16,252 bases of DNA from contig JAUZPT010000026.1 in the NCBI GenBank assembly GCA_030705745.1, positions 1 to 16,252 on the forward strand. The letters are read 5' to 3'. Position 1 is the stretch's first letter. Every line of letters starts with the position of its first letter. The stretch is from Bacillota bacterium. Lineage in GTDB: Bacteria; Bacillota; Bacilli; Bacillales; Cytobacillaceae. The position numbers and the translations under genes are program-made. Shown here piece after piece: positions 6,954 through 15,168 of the stretch. The notes beneath the pieces are model-generated. The model saw only the letters and a list, made by a program, of their open reading frames with translations, searched no databases and was not told where the DNA came from.

Positions 6954-8108
6954 ATGATTTATTTCGATAATAGTGCAACAACAAAGCCATACAAGGAAGT
7001 ACTTGAATCCTTCCTCAAAGTATCTTCGGATTTTTTTGGCAATCCTTCATCGCTTCATGGGTTGGGCGGACAAGCTGAAAAGCTTCTTGCACAGGCAAGG
7101 AAGCAAATTTCCACCTTAATGAATACAAAACCGGGAGAAGTTATTTTTACTTCCGGAGGAACAGAAAGCAACAATTTAGCGATTAAAGGTATAGCATTGA
7201 TGTATAGAGGCAGAGGCCACCATTTGATTACGACTGAAATTGAACATCCATCCGTCCTCGCTTCGATGCGACAATTAGAGGGTCTAGGATTTGAAGTGAC
7301 TTATTTGCCAGTTGATTCAAATGGAAGGGTCCGTCTGTCGGAAGTAAAGGAATCCCTACGAGAAGAAACGATTTTGGTTTCCATAATGCACGTTAATAAT
7401 GAAGTGGGCTCGATACAGCCAATAGAAGAAATTGGTGAGTTGCTTTGCTGTTATCCAAAAACCCTGTTCCATGTAGACCATGTACAGGGTGTGGGAAAGG
7501 TCCCACTTGATTTGGATACATGTAAAATAGATCTTATGTCCATTTCGGGCCATAAATTTCATGGTGTAAAAGGAACGGGTGCACTACTAATTCGTGAAGG
7601 TGTCAGCTTATCACCCTTGTTTTCGGGGGGAGATCAGGAACGGCGCCAAAGAAGCGGAACCGAGAACGTCCCTGGAATAGTGGCTATGGCAAAAGCTCTT
7701 CGTCTTGAAATGGAAAATAGAGACAGGCATTTTCAAAAGTTAATCAATATTCAGAAGGTGTTAAGAAGCAGCTTGTCGGAAATTGAAGGCATCACAGTGC
7801 ATACACCTGATACGTTTTTCGCCCCGCACATTTTAAATTTCTCGATTGCTGGTATAAGAGCGGAGGTATTTGTTCATGCGCTTGAGGAAAGGGAAATCTA
7901 TGTCTCGACAACGAGTGCATGTTCTTCAAAAAGAAGAATGCCTAGCAAGACTCTTTTGGCCATGGGTATTTCACCTGAAAATGCAGAGAGTTCCATTCGG
8001 ATAAGCCTTTCATACGACAACACAGAAGACGAAGCACAAAAAGCATTGGCTGCAATCGAGGAAACAGTGAGAAAACTAGGAAGGAAAAAGAGCAAACATG
8101 AACTATGA
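6954..8108 (+). CDS. nifZ: Cysteine desulfurase partner of ThiI (NifZ/IscS-type)
   Basis: This PLP enzyme removes sulfur from cysteine as an enzyme-bound persulfide and passes it to ThiI for tRNA 4-thiouridine. The ATG at 6954 (384 residues, MIYFDNSATT) follows AAGGGGA at good spacing. The open frame also reaches a TTG at 6924, but that extension lacks family resemblance. Visible features are the PLP lysine K201 in SGHKFHG, H98 in EIEHPS, D175 in HVDHVQ, RSGTEN (233-238) and the catalytic C323 in TSACSS. His176, directly after the PLP-contacting Asp, replaces the Ala usual in IscS-like enzymes. The stop overlaps the thiI start, so the two are surely co-translated. B. subtilis NifZ is the dedicated ThiI donor, and both family and context agree here. 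No strong promoter is visible after the ezrA terminator. Confidence 0.93.
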   Translation: MIYFDNSATTKPYKEVLESFLKVSSDFFGNPSSLHGLGGQAEKLLAQARKQISTLMNTKPGEVIFTSGGTESNNLAIKGIALMYRGRGHHLITTEIEHPSVLASMRQLEGLGFEVTYLPVDSNGRVRLSEVKESLREETILVSIMHVNNEVGSIQPIEEIGELLCCYPKTLFHVDHVQGVGKVPLDLDTCKIDLMSISGHKFHGVKGTGALLIREGVSLSPLFSGGDQERRQRSGTENVPGIVAMAKALRLEMENRDRHFQKLINIQKVLRSSLSEIEGITVHTPDTFFAPHILNFSIAGIRAEVFVHALEEREIYVSTTSACSSKRRMPSKTLLAMGISPENAESSIRISLSYDNTEDEAQKALAAIEETVRKLGRKKSKHEL

Positions 8109-9312
8109 ACGCATATTAATCCGTTATGGAGAAATTTCTACCAAAGGAAGAAACCGCAAAATATTTGTGGATAAATTGAAAAAAAGTATCCAACGGGCAT
8201 TGGTCGCATACAAGGAGATTGAAATCGAAGCGAACCGTGATCGCATTTATATTTTATTGAACGGTGCTGACTGGGATCAGATTTCGCCTATTTTGCGTAC
8301 GATTTTTGGCATCCAGTCATTCAGTCCGGGCATCAAAGTTGCACTTGATATTGATGAAATGAAAACCGCTGCTCTTGAACTTGTTTCAAGCCATTTTAAG
8401 AAAGGGCAAACCTTTAAAATTACCGGTAAAAGGGCAGACAAATCATTTGAACTTAACACCGATGAAATTAACCATACGTTTGGAAGTCATTTGCTCAAAA
8501 GTATTCCAGGCTTAAAAGTTGATGTGAATACCCCTGATATCAACCTGCAAATTGAAGTTCGAAAAGAAGCAGCGTATTTGAGCTGCGAAACGATTCAAGG
8601 GTCCGGTGGTCTCCCAGTCGGCTCAAGCGGAAGGGCAATGCTCATGCTTTCTGGAGGAATTGACAGTCCTGTTGCCGGATACTTGTCTATGAAAAGAGGT
8701 TTGGAAATTGAAGCTGTTCATTTTTACAGCCCGCCGTTTACGAGTGAACGTGCACGGCAAAAAGTAATAGACCTTGCCGAAAAACTATCGATGATTAGTG
8801 GCCAAATCACTCTCCATATCGTTCCGTTTACTGAACTGCAGCAAGCCATTCATCAACAAGTGCCTGAAAATTATTCAATGACGACGACAAGGCGAATGAT
8901 GCTTCGAATTACAGAGGAAATAAGGAGAAAGCGGGAAGGCCTTGCGATTATTACTGGAGAAAGTCTCGGCCAGGTCGCCAGCCAGACGCTTGAAAGCATG
9001 TTTGCGATTAATGAAGTAACAAATACGCCAATCTTCCGTCCGTTAATTACGATGGATAAAACAGATATTATGAAAATAGCCCAAGAGATCGATACACATG
9101 ATATCTCGATTTTGCCTTATGAGGATTGCTGTACTGTGTTTGTACCTGCTTCGCCAAAGACAAAGCCGCGAAGAGATAAAGTAGGTCATTACGAAAGCTT
9201 TATTGATTTCGAACCGTACATACAAACTGCAGTCAGTGGAACAGAAATGCTACACATCGGGGAAGCTGTAACTGCCAAAAAGCTCGAAAAAGATATTAAC
9301 GATTTATTTTAA
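8098..9312 (+). CDS. thiI: tRNA 4-thiouridine synthase ThiI
   Basis: ThiI adenylates U8 of tRNA and transfers sulfur to make 4-thiouridine, a near-UV sensor base. In some bacteria it also serves thiazole synthesis. The 404 residues show an N-terminal ferredoxin-like domain, then a THUMP domain (roughly 60-165), then a PP-loop ATP pyrophosphatase domain with SGGIDS at 185-190. There is no C-terminal rhodanese domain, as in B. subtilis ThiI and unlike the E. coli enzyme. Sulfur is therefore thought to pass from the desulfurase to a cysteine in the catalytic domain. The start overlaps the end of nifZ by 11 bases, implying translational coupling. AGGAAGG lies somewhat far upstream (8078-8084). 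No convincing terminator follows before sspA; only an AT-rich, weakly repetitive stretch is present. Confidence 0.96.
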   Translation: MNYERILIRYGEISTKGRNRKIFVDKLKKSIQRALVAYKEIEIEANRDRIYILLNGADWDQISPILRTIFGIQSFSPGIKVALDIDEMKTAALELVSSHFKKGQTFKITGKRADKSFELNTDEINHTFGSHLLKSIPGLKVDVNTPDINLQIEVRKEAAYLSCETIQGSGGLPVGSSGRAMLMLSGGIDSPVAGYLSMKRGLEIEAVHFYSPPFTSERARQKVIDLAEKLSMISGQITLHIVPFTELQQAIHQQVPENYSMTTTRRMMLRITEEIRRKREGLAIITGESLGQVASQTLESMFAINEVTNTPIFRPLITMDKTDIMKIAQEIDTHDISILPYEDCCTVFVPASPKTKPRRDKVGHYESFIDFEPYIQTAVSGTEMLHIGEAVTAKKLEKDINDLF

Positions 9313-9388
9313 TCAAATTTCAATTGTTTAAAACGTTTAATTATTAACAGAATTCAATTTTTTTGTGAACAATTACCAATTAATTAAT

Positions 9389-9419
9389 TGAATGATGTCA
9401 TGTGGTTCTACACATTCTA
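9389..9419 (+). promoter_or_regulatory. Sigma-G-type forespore promoter of sspA
   Basis: TGAATG (9389-9394) and CATTCTA (9413-9419) are separated by 18 bases and match the sigma-G consensus boxes. Transcription would begin just before the ribosome binding site AAAGGAGGTGA (9427-9437), giving a very short leader. Confidence 0.75.
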
Positions 9420-9443
9420 TATTTACAAAGGAGGTGAAATCAC

Positions 9444-9644
9444 ATGGCAAACAACAGTTCAAATCAATTGGTCGTTCCTGGTGTACAACAAGCTCTTGAC
9501 CAAATGAAATATGAAATTGCTTCTGAATTTGGAGTACAACTTGGCGCAGACACTACAGCACGTGCAAACGGATCTGTAGGTGGTGAAATCACAAAGCGTT
9601 TAGTTCAAATGGCTGAACAACAATTAGGCGGTTACGCTCGATAA
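9444..9644 (+). CDS. sspA: Alpha/beta-type small acid-soluble spore protein
   Basis: This 66-residue protein coats and protects DNA in the dormant spore and is broken down to amino acids at germination. YEIASEFGV contains the recognition site of the GPR protease, with cleavage expected between Glu24 and Ile25. The second conserved block, GGEITKRLV, is at 46-54. The ribosome binding site is close to perfect. It has its own sigma-G-like promoter and its own terminator, so it is an isolated forespore gene between thiI and ytcI, as sspA is in B. subtilis. Alpha/beta-type paralogues are hard to tell apart by sequence; the symbol rests on position. Confidence 0.95.
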   Translation: MANNSSNQLVVPGVQQALDQMKYEIASEFGVQLGADTTARANGSVGGEITKRLVQMAEQQLGGYAR

Positions 9645-9663
9645 TAAAATATACCATGGCTAC

Positions 9664-9696
9664 AGGGAACGGGATAAAACCCGTTCTCTTTATTTG
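9664..9696 (+). terminator. Intrinsic terminator of sspA
   Basis: A 10-base-pair stem with one G-U pair (9664-9673 with 9680-9689) encloses an ATAAAA loop. TTTATTT follows. Confidence 0.88.
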
Positions 9697-9719
9697 TGTC
9701 AAAAACAAATTACTCATAA

Positions 9720-9748
9720 TTTAAATTTTTATGAAAATTTAGTATAAT
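9720..9748 (+). promoter_or_regulatory. Sigma-A promoter of ytcI
   Basis: TTTAAA (9720-9725) and a perfect TATAAT (9743-9748) are spaced by 17 bases. The -10 ends 32 bases before the ytcI ATG. Confidence 0.7.
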
Positions 9749-9780
9749 ATATGTATGTCATGAATTTTGGAGGAGAAAAC

Positions 9781-11364
9781 ATGAAAAGGGAAGATTTGAT
9801 CGCACCCGAATACTATAACCTCGTTTCGGAGATGGAACGATTTTCGAAAGAATCAGACAGAGTGGCATTAAAGTGGGAAAATGAAGAAGGCGAGAAAGAA
9901 GAAATTACATATAAAGAGATGATGAAGAAGGTCAACCAAGCTGGCAATGCTTTTGTGAAACATGGATTAACGAAAGGTGATGTCGTCCTTGTGATGGCCC
10001 CAAGGTTAATAGAAGCATATGTCGTTTATTTGGCTGCATTGAAAGCGGGTTTCGTAGTCATTCCGAGTTCCGAAATGTTGCGGGGAAAAGATCTTCAATA
10101 TCGAATTACTCATGGAGATGTAAAGGGGATTATCAGTTATTACCCGTATATCAACCAGTTTGACACGGTACTGGAATTGGATACAATCACCAAATTTTCA
10201 CTTGGCAAGCCAGCTGAAGGGTGGATTTTTCTCGATGAAGAAATGAAAGCGTCTTCAGACGAGTTTTCGTTTGCACAAACGAAGCGTGATGATATGGCTT
10301 TTTTATCGTATACTTCCGGTACAACCGGCAATCCGAAAGGCGTTGTCCATACGCATGGTTGGGCCTTTGCCCACCTAAAGACGGCTGCGAAGAACTGGCT
10401 TTGCATTGAAGAAGGAGATACGGTATGGGCAACGGCTGGCCCGGGGTGGCAAAAATGGATTTGGAGCCCATTTTTGTCCGTGCTAGGGTCTGGGGCAACC
10501 GGCTTGGTGTATCATGGGAAATTTGAGCCAGGAACGTATTTGAAGCTGCTGGAAACGTACCAGGTAAATGTATTGTGCTGTACTCCAACCGAGTATAGAC
10601 TTATGGCAAAGGCGGATAATCTCCATGAATTTAAACTTCCTGCATTGCACAGTGCCGTTTCTGCAGGAGAGCCGCTCAACAGGGAAGTAATTGAAATCTT
10701 TAAAAAGCATTTCAATGTTCAGGTACGGGATGGATATGGTCAAACGGAGAATACGCTCCTCGTTGGTGTCACGAAGGATATGGAGCTCAAACCGGGTTCG
10801 ATGGGCAAACCGACACCTGGAAATAGGGTGGAAATCATTAATGAAGAAGGGCAAATTTGCGGAGTTGGTGAAGTAGGTGATATCGCTGTTCATCTTGAAA
10901 CACCTGCGCTCTTTAAAAATTACTATAAGGATGCTGAAAGAACAGCGATGCAATTCCGCGGAGATTATTATGTCACCGGAGACAAAGCAAAAATGGACGA
11001 TGACGGATATTTTTGGTTTGAAGGACGCGGAGATGATATCATTATCAGCTCAGGATATACGATTGGGCCGTTTGAAGTGGAAGACGCTCTTGTAAAGCAT
11101 CCTTTTGTCAAAGAATGCGCAGTGGTGGCTAGTCCTGATGAAATCAGGGGAAATATTGTAAAGGCATTTGTCGTTTTGAAGGAGGATGTGGACGAGAACC
11201 ATCCTGATTTGATTAAGACCTTACAAAATCATGTGAAAGAGCTGACGGCACCTTATAAATATCCGAGAAAAATTGAATTTTTGCAAGAGCTTCCTAAAAC
11301 GACATCAGGGAAGATACGCCGGATCGAGCTTCGCCAAAAAGAGCAATCTGTAGGTAAAAGCTAA
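9781..11364 (+). CDS. ytcI: Acyl-CoA synthetase (YtcI-like, AMP-forming)
   Basis: This is an ANL-superfamily acid:CoA ligase that activates a carboxylic acid through an acyl-AMP intermediate. The ATG at 9781 (527 residues) follows GGAGGAG (9769-9775). An in-frame ATG at 9751 sits between the -10 and the ribosome binding site and is unlikely. Motifs in order are the P-loop YTSGTTGNPKGVVHTHG (177-193), the adenine-binding region with DGYGQTEN (317-324), YVTGDKAKMDDDGYFWFEGRGDD (397-419), and the catalytic lysine K511 in TTSGKIRR. The sequence resembles the medium-chain and branched short-chain group (ACSM and MbcS-like) more than acetyl-CoA synthetase. The exact substrate is not readable from sequence. 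ytcJ follows across a terminator-like hairpin, the same pairing as in B. subtilis. Confidence 0.9.
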   Translation: MKREDLIAPEYYNLVSEMERFSKESDRVALKWENEEGEKEEITYKEMMKKVNQAGNAFVKHGLTKGDVVLVMAPRLIEAYVVYLAALKAGFVVIPSSEMLRGKDLQYRITHGDVKGIISYYPYINQFDTVLELDTITKFSLGKPAEGWIFLDEEMKASSDEFSFAQTKRDDMAFLSYTSGTTGNPKGVVHTHGWAFAHLKTAAKNWLCIEEGDTVWATAGPGWQKWIWSPFLSVLGSGATGLVYHGKFEPGTYLKLLETYQVNVLCCTPTEYRLMAKADNLHEFKLPALHSAVSAGEPLNREVIEIFKKHFNVQVRDGYGQTENTLLVGVTKDMELKPGSMGKPTPGNRVEIINEEGQICGVGEVGDIAVHLETPALFKNYYKDAERTAMQFRGDYYVTGDKAKMDDDGYFWFEGRGDDIIISSGYTIGPFEVEDALVKHPFVKECAVVASPDEIRGNIVKAFVVLKEDVDENHPDLIKTLQNHVKELTAPYKYPRKIEFLQELPKTTSGKIRRIELRQKEQSVGKS

Positions 11365-11377
11365 CAATCGATGTTTC

Positions 11378-11409
11378 AAAAGCAGGCGGGTATGAACCGT
11401 CTGCTTTTT
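11378..11409 (+). terminator. Intrinsic terminator or attenuator between ytcI and ytcJ
   Basis: A 12-base-pair stem with one G-U pair (11378-11389 with 11397-11408) encloses a 7-base loop and ends in a run of five T. The ytcJ ribosome binding site begins six bases after it. Confidence 0.85.
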
Positions 11410-11429
11410 ATTGTAAGGAGAGATGGGCA

Positions 11430-13034
11430 ATGGGGAAATTATGGTTTGGAGGTACAATGTATACGCTTCAAGACGAAGGGCAAACAGTAGAGGGGATGTA
11501 TACAGAAAACGGTAAAATCGTCGCCATGGGGGAAATCAGTACACTCGAATCAGTATATAAAAATAAAATTACAGAACGAATCGACTTGCAAAGAAACACT
11601 CTTTTTCCAGGATTTGTCGACAGTCACATGCATTTGATTGGACATGGTGAAAAATTGATTCGCCTCGACCTTTCTAGATTTACATCAAAGAAAGCTGTAT
11701 TGAATGCGGTTAAAGAAGAAGCTGAACGATTACATGAAGGAGAGTGGCTTATTGGTGAAGGCTGGAATGAAAACCTGTGGGAGGTTCCCGAGAGCATTCA
11801 TCGCCATGAAATCGATGATATTGTCCCTGAGCATCCAGTAGTGCTAAAACGCATTTGCAGGCATGCCATGATTGTAAATACACAAGCCATGAATACTGCA
11901 GGTATTACGGAAACGACAGCATGTCCGACAGGCGGCGTTATTGAGAAAGACGCAAACGGCACTTTAAGCGGCTTGTTAAAAGATAAAGCGCAGGAGTTGC
12001 TTCTAACCGTCATTCCGGAAGTGTCAGAGGAGTATTTAGTACGGGCAATCGATGCTTCCATCAACGATTTATACTCACTCGGTCTCACAGGTGCACATAC
12101 GGAGGATTTGCATTATTACGGGGGGTTTGAACGAACATTCAAAGCTTTTAAATCCGTCATCGAGGAAACAGGCATGAAATTCAGGGCGCACTTGCTTGTG
12201 CACCATGAAGTCATAGACGACATGGTCTGTACTGGAGGAAGCTTCCTTGCCGGTAATGAATGGCTCGAATTTGGCGCAATGAAGATATTTGCTGATGGTG
12301 CATTGGGGGGAAGAACAGCACTTTTAAGCGAACCTTATCATGACGATCCAACAACAACTGGGGTGGCCATTTTCAGTCAGGAAAAATTAAATGAACTCGT
12401 AGCAAAAGCACGTGAACATGAAATTCCTGTTGCCGTTCATGCCATCGGCGATTTGGCATTTGAGCTTATTTTGAATGCAATCGAACGCCATCCATTAAAA
12501 GGAAATGGCAGAGACCGTTTAATTCATGCCCAAATTCTTCGAGAAGACTTGCTTGAACGAGCGAATAAACTTCCGTTGATCCTTGATATACAGCCAAGAT
12601 TTTTGGCTTCAGACTACCCTTGGGTGATTGACCGAATAGGTTTAGAAAGAATGGAGTATTGCTATGCATGGAAATCATTAATCAATGCGGGGATGCATTG
12701 TGCAGGTGGATCGGATGCTCCGATTGAGCCAGCTGATCCATTGCTTGGTATTCACGCAGCCGTCACGAGAACGAATCCGGAAGATCCAGCAAAAAAGGTA
12801 TATCAGCCTGAACAAGTGCTGACAGTTTATGAAGCAATCTCTCTATTTACAAAGGGAAGTGCATTTGCCGCGAGCCATGAAGAAGATCGGGGTGTGCTAA
12901 AGGAAGGCTTCCTTGCGGATTTTACGATTTTTGATCGTGATCTTATGAAAATTCCTGCAGCTGAAATTTTAGAGGCACGTGCTGTGATGACGGTAATCGG
13001 AGAAGAAATCGTCTATTCGAATTTAGCGGAGTAA
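11430..13034 (+). CDS. ytcJ: Amidohydrolase of the YtcJ family
   Basis: This is a metal-dependent hydrolase of the amidohydrolase superfamily (amidohydrolase family 3, YtcJ type), related in sequence to N-substituted formamide deformylases. The natural substrate is unknown. The 534 residues start at ATG 11430 after AAGGAG (11415-11420). A small N-terminal beta domain is followed by a TIM barrel. The metal-site motif HMH (His66, His68) is in GFVDSHMHLIGHG. Lys285 in FGAMKIFADGALGG, His337 in VHAIGD, His366 in IHAQIL and Asp429 in GGSDAPIEPADP are the expected ligands or catalytic residues. There is no signal peptide. No separate promoter fits between the ytcI terminator and the start, so it is probably expressed by read-through from ytcI. 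Confidence 0.88.
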   Translation: MGKLWFGGTMYTLQDEGQTVEGMYTENGKIVAMGEISTLESVYKNKITERIDLQRNTLFPGFVDSHMHLIGHGEKLIRLDLSRFTSKKAVLNAVKEEAERLHEGEWLIGEGWNENLWEVPESIHRHEIDDIVPEHPVVLKRICRHAMIVNTQAMNTAGITETTACPTGGVIEKDANGTLSGLLKDKAQELLLTVIPEVSEEYLVRAIDASINDLYSLGLTGAHTEDLHYYGGFERTFKAFKSVIEETGMKFRAHLLVHHEVIDDMVCTGGSFLAGNEWLEFGAMKIFADGALGGRTALLSEPYHDDPTTTGVAIFSQEKLNELVAKAREHEIPVAVHAIGDLAFELILNAIERHPLKGNGRDRLIHAQILREDLLERANKLPLILDIQPRFLASDYPWVIDRIGLERMEYCYAWKSLINAGMHCAGGSDAPIEPADPLLGIHAAVTRTNPEDPAKKVYQPEQVLTVYEAISLFTKGSAFAASHEEDRGVLKEGFLADFTIFDRDLMKIPAAEILEARAVMTVIGEEIVYSNLAE

Positions 13035-13043
13035 ACAAAAAGA

Positions 13044-13072
13044 TTGGCAGAGCCTCTCTTTCACCTTATAAT
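13044..13072 (+). promoter_or_regulatory. Strong sigma-A promoter of the rarD-like gene
   Basis: TTGGCA (13044-13049) and TATAAT (13067-13072) are spaced by exactly 17 bases. The -35 lies 10 bases after the ytcJ stop. The spacer contains the left arm of the inverted repeat described separately. The transcript should begin near 13079. Confidence 0.8.
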
Positions 13073-13112
13073 TAATTTCAGATTATTTCGAAAAGTGAAA
13101 GAAGAGAGGCTC
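13050..13112. repeat. Inverted repeat joining the rarD promoter spacer and ribosome binding site
   Basis: GAGCCTCTCTTTCAC (13050-13064) is complementary to GTGAAA (13095-13100) plus GAGAGGCTC (13104-13112). This gives 15 base pairs with a three-base bulge and a 30-base loop. The right arm contains AGAGAGG, the likely ribosome binding site for the ATG at 13120. No T-run follows, so it is not a standard terminator. Confidence 0.85.
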
Positions 13113-13119
13113 AAACAAA

Positions 13120-14034
13120 ATGAAAAAAAATGAAGTGCAGCTTGGAGCTACGTATGCCGGTTTTTCGTATTTCCTATGGGGATTACTGCCGATTTATTGG
13201 AAATTACTCAATCATGTAAACGCTGAAGAAATTCTCGCCAACCGTGTTTTTTGGTCTTTTGCGTTTATGTCCGTCGTTCTTTTTGCCACAAAAAAGGGGG
13301 GGATTTTGCTTCAAACTCTTAAAGGTTTTGCCACAAATAAAAAGCAAATGTTTGCTCTGATTGTTGCCTCCTTATTGATTAGTGTTAATTGGTTCATTTA
13401 TATTTGGGCCGTAAATAGCAATCAAATGATTGAGGCTAGCCTTGGCTATTACATCAATCCACTCGTCAGTGTGCTACTTGGTATGCTCGTTTTAAAGGAA
13501 AAACTCTCACCTTTCCAGTACGTTTCCTTTTTTCTTGCGGTAATTGGAGTGTTGATCATATCCATTTCGTACGGACGTTTTCCCTGGATTGCGGTTGTTT
13601 TGGCGTTATCATTCGGTTTATACGGCCTTGCAAAGAAATTGATCAACGTGGAATCCGCTGTGGGGCTGACACTTGAAACGATGGTCGTCACACCGATTGC
13701 TGCTATTTATTTAGTTTACTTATTCTCAAAGGGTACAAATTCATTTTTATCGGCACCATGGGAAACGGATGCACTTTTAATTGGAGCGGGTGCCGCAACA
13801 GCGGTTCCGCTACTGTATTTTGCGAAAGGTGCTCAAAAAATTCCTTTATCGATGCTTGGATTTTTGCAGTATATCGCACCTACCTTAACGCTGATCCTTG
13901 GAATTTTCGTTTATGGTGAACAATTTTCAATGCTCCAACTAATTGCATTCATTTTTATTTGGTCCGCATTAACCGTTTATTCTTTATCAAAAACAAGGCT
14001 TTTCACTGCCAGAATTAATCGGGTGAAAGCCTAA
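13120..14034 (+). CDS. rarD: EamA/RarD-type membrane transporter
   Basis: This is a drug/metabolite-transporter superfamily protein of 304 residues with about ten hydrophobic segments arranged as two EamA halves. The N-terminal block GATYAGFSYFLWGLLPIYWKLL and the segment SVNWFIYIWAVNSNQMIEASLGYYINPLVSVLLG are typical of RarD. The substrate of RarD is not established; the E. coli name comes from a chloramphenicol-sensitivity observation. The ATG at 13120 follows a modest ribosome binding site (AGAGAGG) placed inside the right arm of a long inverted repeat. The gene has its own promoter and a strong terminator, so it forms a single-gene unit. I do not recall a homologue at this place in B. subtilis, so it may be an insertion or a lineage-specific retention. 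Confidence 0.88.
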   Translation: MKKNEVQLGATYAGFSYFLWGLLPIYWKLLNHVNAEEILANRVFWSFAFMSVVLFATKKGGILLQTLKGFATNKKQMFALIVASLLISVNWFIYIWAVNSNQMIEASLGYYINPLVSVLLGMLVLKEKLSPFQYVSFFLAVIGVLIISISYGRFPWIAVVLALSFGLYGLAKKLINVESAVGLTLETMVVTPIAAIYLVYLFSKGTNSFLSAPWETDALLIGAGAATAVPLLYFAKGAQKIPLSMLGFLQYIAPTLTLILGIFVYGEQFSMLQLIAFIFIWSALTVYSLSKTRLFTARINRVKA

Positions 14035-14071
14035 AAAACCTTATCAGCACTTGTGCTGATAAGGTTTTTTT
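14033..14071. terminator. Bidirectional terminator between rarD and nadK2
   Basis: An almost gapless palindrome gives A-run, CCTTATCAGCAC, TT, GTGCTGATAAGG, then seven T. The matching A-run on the left gives a T-run on the minus strand, so it can end both convergent transcripts. It overlaps the rarD stop codon. Confidence 0.93.
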
Positions 14072-14109
14072 AGCTAATCAGAATTTATTGGCCAATCTGC
14101 GAGTTTTCT

Positions 14110-14910
14110 TTATAAGAAAGTTCGCTTCACTTTTTCCCAGAAGGAATTGTCTTTTAATTTAATTGTCTTTATTTTTTTATCACTTAATTTAATTTCTATT
14201 TTTTCGACATGGCGGATGCTTAATGCTTCGTTATCCATTCCCATAATAGGCTGGTCATTCCCCTCGGACATGACATTTAATGTGAGGTTTCGCTCATTGC
14301 TTAAGATGAAAGAAGCTCCCAGTGTCCGATAGTGGTTATTGTTGACTGATGCCACTTCACTTACTTGCATGCAAGGCAGCAGCGGGTCAACGACTGAACC
14401 GTTAACCGATTTATTATAAGCTGTACTGCCGGTTGGTGTGGCAACAATCAGCCCATCCCCTCTAAACGTTTCAAAATGAATTTGATCAATAAATACATCC
14501 ATGACGAGCGTTTTAATAATCGAAGAACGCAGGCTGAATTCATTCAAGCAATGAAAGGTGCCTTGGCCATCGACGGCTACTTCAATGACTGGATACCGTC
14601 TCACTTCGATTTGCTCATTTACTGATGCTTCTATCATTTTGGATGTATCATTGTAGCGAAAATCACAATACATGCTCAGACTATTTTTCGTTGATATGCC
14701 AGCGTATAAACAATCTTCACGAAATCCTGTTTTTCTTACTGCCTGCAAAAAAGTTCCATCTCCACCGATACTGGCGATTATGTTCGCATCTTTGTGGTCT
14801 TTCACAATTGTAAAGCCGTATCTTTCTGCAAGGTCATAAAGGGGAGCTGCTTTTTCGAGTATGTCCGCATCCCGTTTATGGTAAAAAAATAAATTCCGTC
14901 GATTTTCCAT
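14110..14910 (-). CDS. nadK2: NAD kinase, second paralogue type (NadK2/PpnKB)
   Basis: This cytoplasmic enzyme phosphorylates NAD to NADP using ATP or polyphosphate. The 266-residue product matches B. subtilis PpnKB (YtdI) closely along its length, including the C-terminal IKTIKLKDNSFWEKVKRTFL. GGDG (49-52, with Asp51) is the catalytic and phosphate-donor motif. NE (123-124) and GDGLIVATPTGSTAYN (151-166) form the NAD site. The start at 14908-14910 is supported by AGGAGG (14918-14923 on the minus strand). The open frame runs 19 codons further upstream, but that stretch overlaps the ribosome binding site. It is transcribed toward rarD and diverges from ytfI. Which of the two Bacillus NAD kinases it is follows from sequence resemblance and synteny. 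Confidence 0.95.
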   Translation of the reverse strand: MENRRNLFFYHKRDADILEKAAPLYDLAERYGFTIVKDHKDANIIASIGGDGTFLQAVRKTGFREDCLYAGISTKNSLSMYCDFRYNDTSKMIEASVNEQIEVRRYPVIEVAVDGQGTFHCLNEFSLRSSIIKTLVMDVFIDQIHFETFRGDGLIVATPTGSTAYNKSVNGSVVDPLLPCMQVSEVASVNNNHYRTLGASFILSNERNLTLNVMSEGNDQPIMGMDNEALSIRHVEKIEIKLSDKKIKTIKLKDNSFWEKVKRTFL

Positions 14911-15036
14911 ACTGCTTCCTCCTGTCATTGAAAAGCTGAATTCAATACGATGTCCTAACCATTTCATTCAAATACAAATCTTTGTTAAAAAAGCTTTTTT
15001 AATAGAACTTTAATTAAAAATTTGAAGAATAATTTA

Positions 15037-15065
15037 AGTGTAGCATTATTTGAATTTTTTAGAAA
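15037..15065 (-). promoter_or_regulatory. Candidate nadK2 promoter
   Basis: On the minus strand, TACACT (15037-15042) is preceded by TGC, giving an extended -10. TTTCTA 17 bases further upstream is a poor -35. The leader would be about 120 bases. Confidence 0.35.
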
Positions 15066-15168
15066 TTGATTACCTTTCATCTGAGTAAAATTCTTTTAAC
15101 GAAAGCATTTAAGGTTTAGTTCCCCCTCTTTTTGTCAATACTAGCAGGCTGAAAGGTTGTGAACGAAA

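Noticed and set aside
9313..9388. Possible thiI terminator in the AT-rich gap before sspA
   Set aside because: Only imperfect, AT-rich complementarity is present with no compact stem before a T-run, so I do not call a terminator.
10187..10953. Long minus-strand open frames opposite ytcI (133 and 156 codons)
   Set aside because: They lie wholly inside a well-recognised coding sequence, lack ribosome binding sites and family resemblance, and are shadow frames.
14911..14967. 19-codon upstream extension of nadK2
   Set aside because: It contains the AGGAGG that serves the ATG at 14910, and the family N-terminus fits the shorter form.
14987..15000. Perfect palindrome of six A, GC, six T
   Set aside because: It can form only a very weak hairpin and is likely by chance in this AT-rich leader. 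No partner motif was found.
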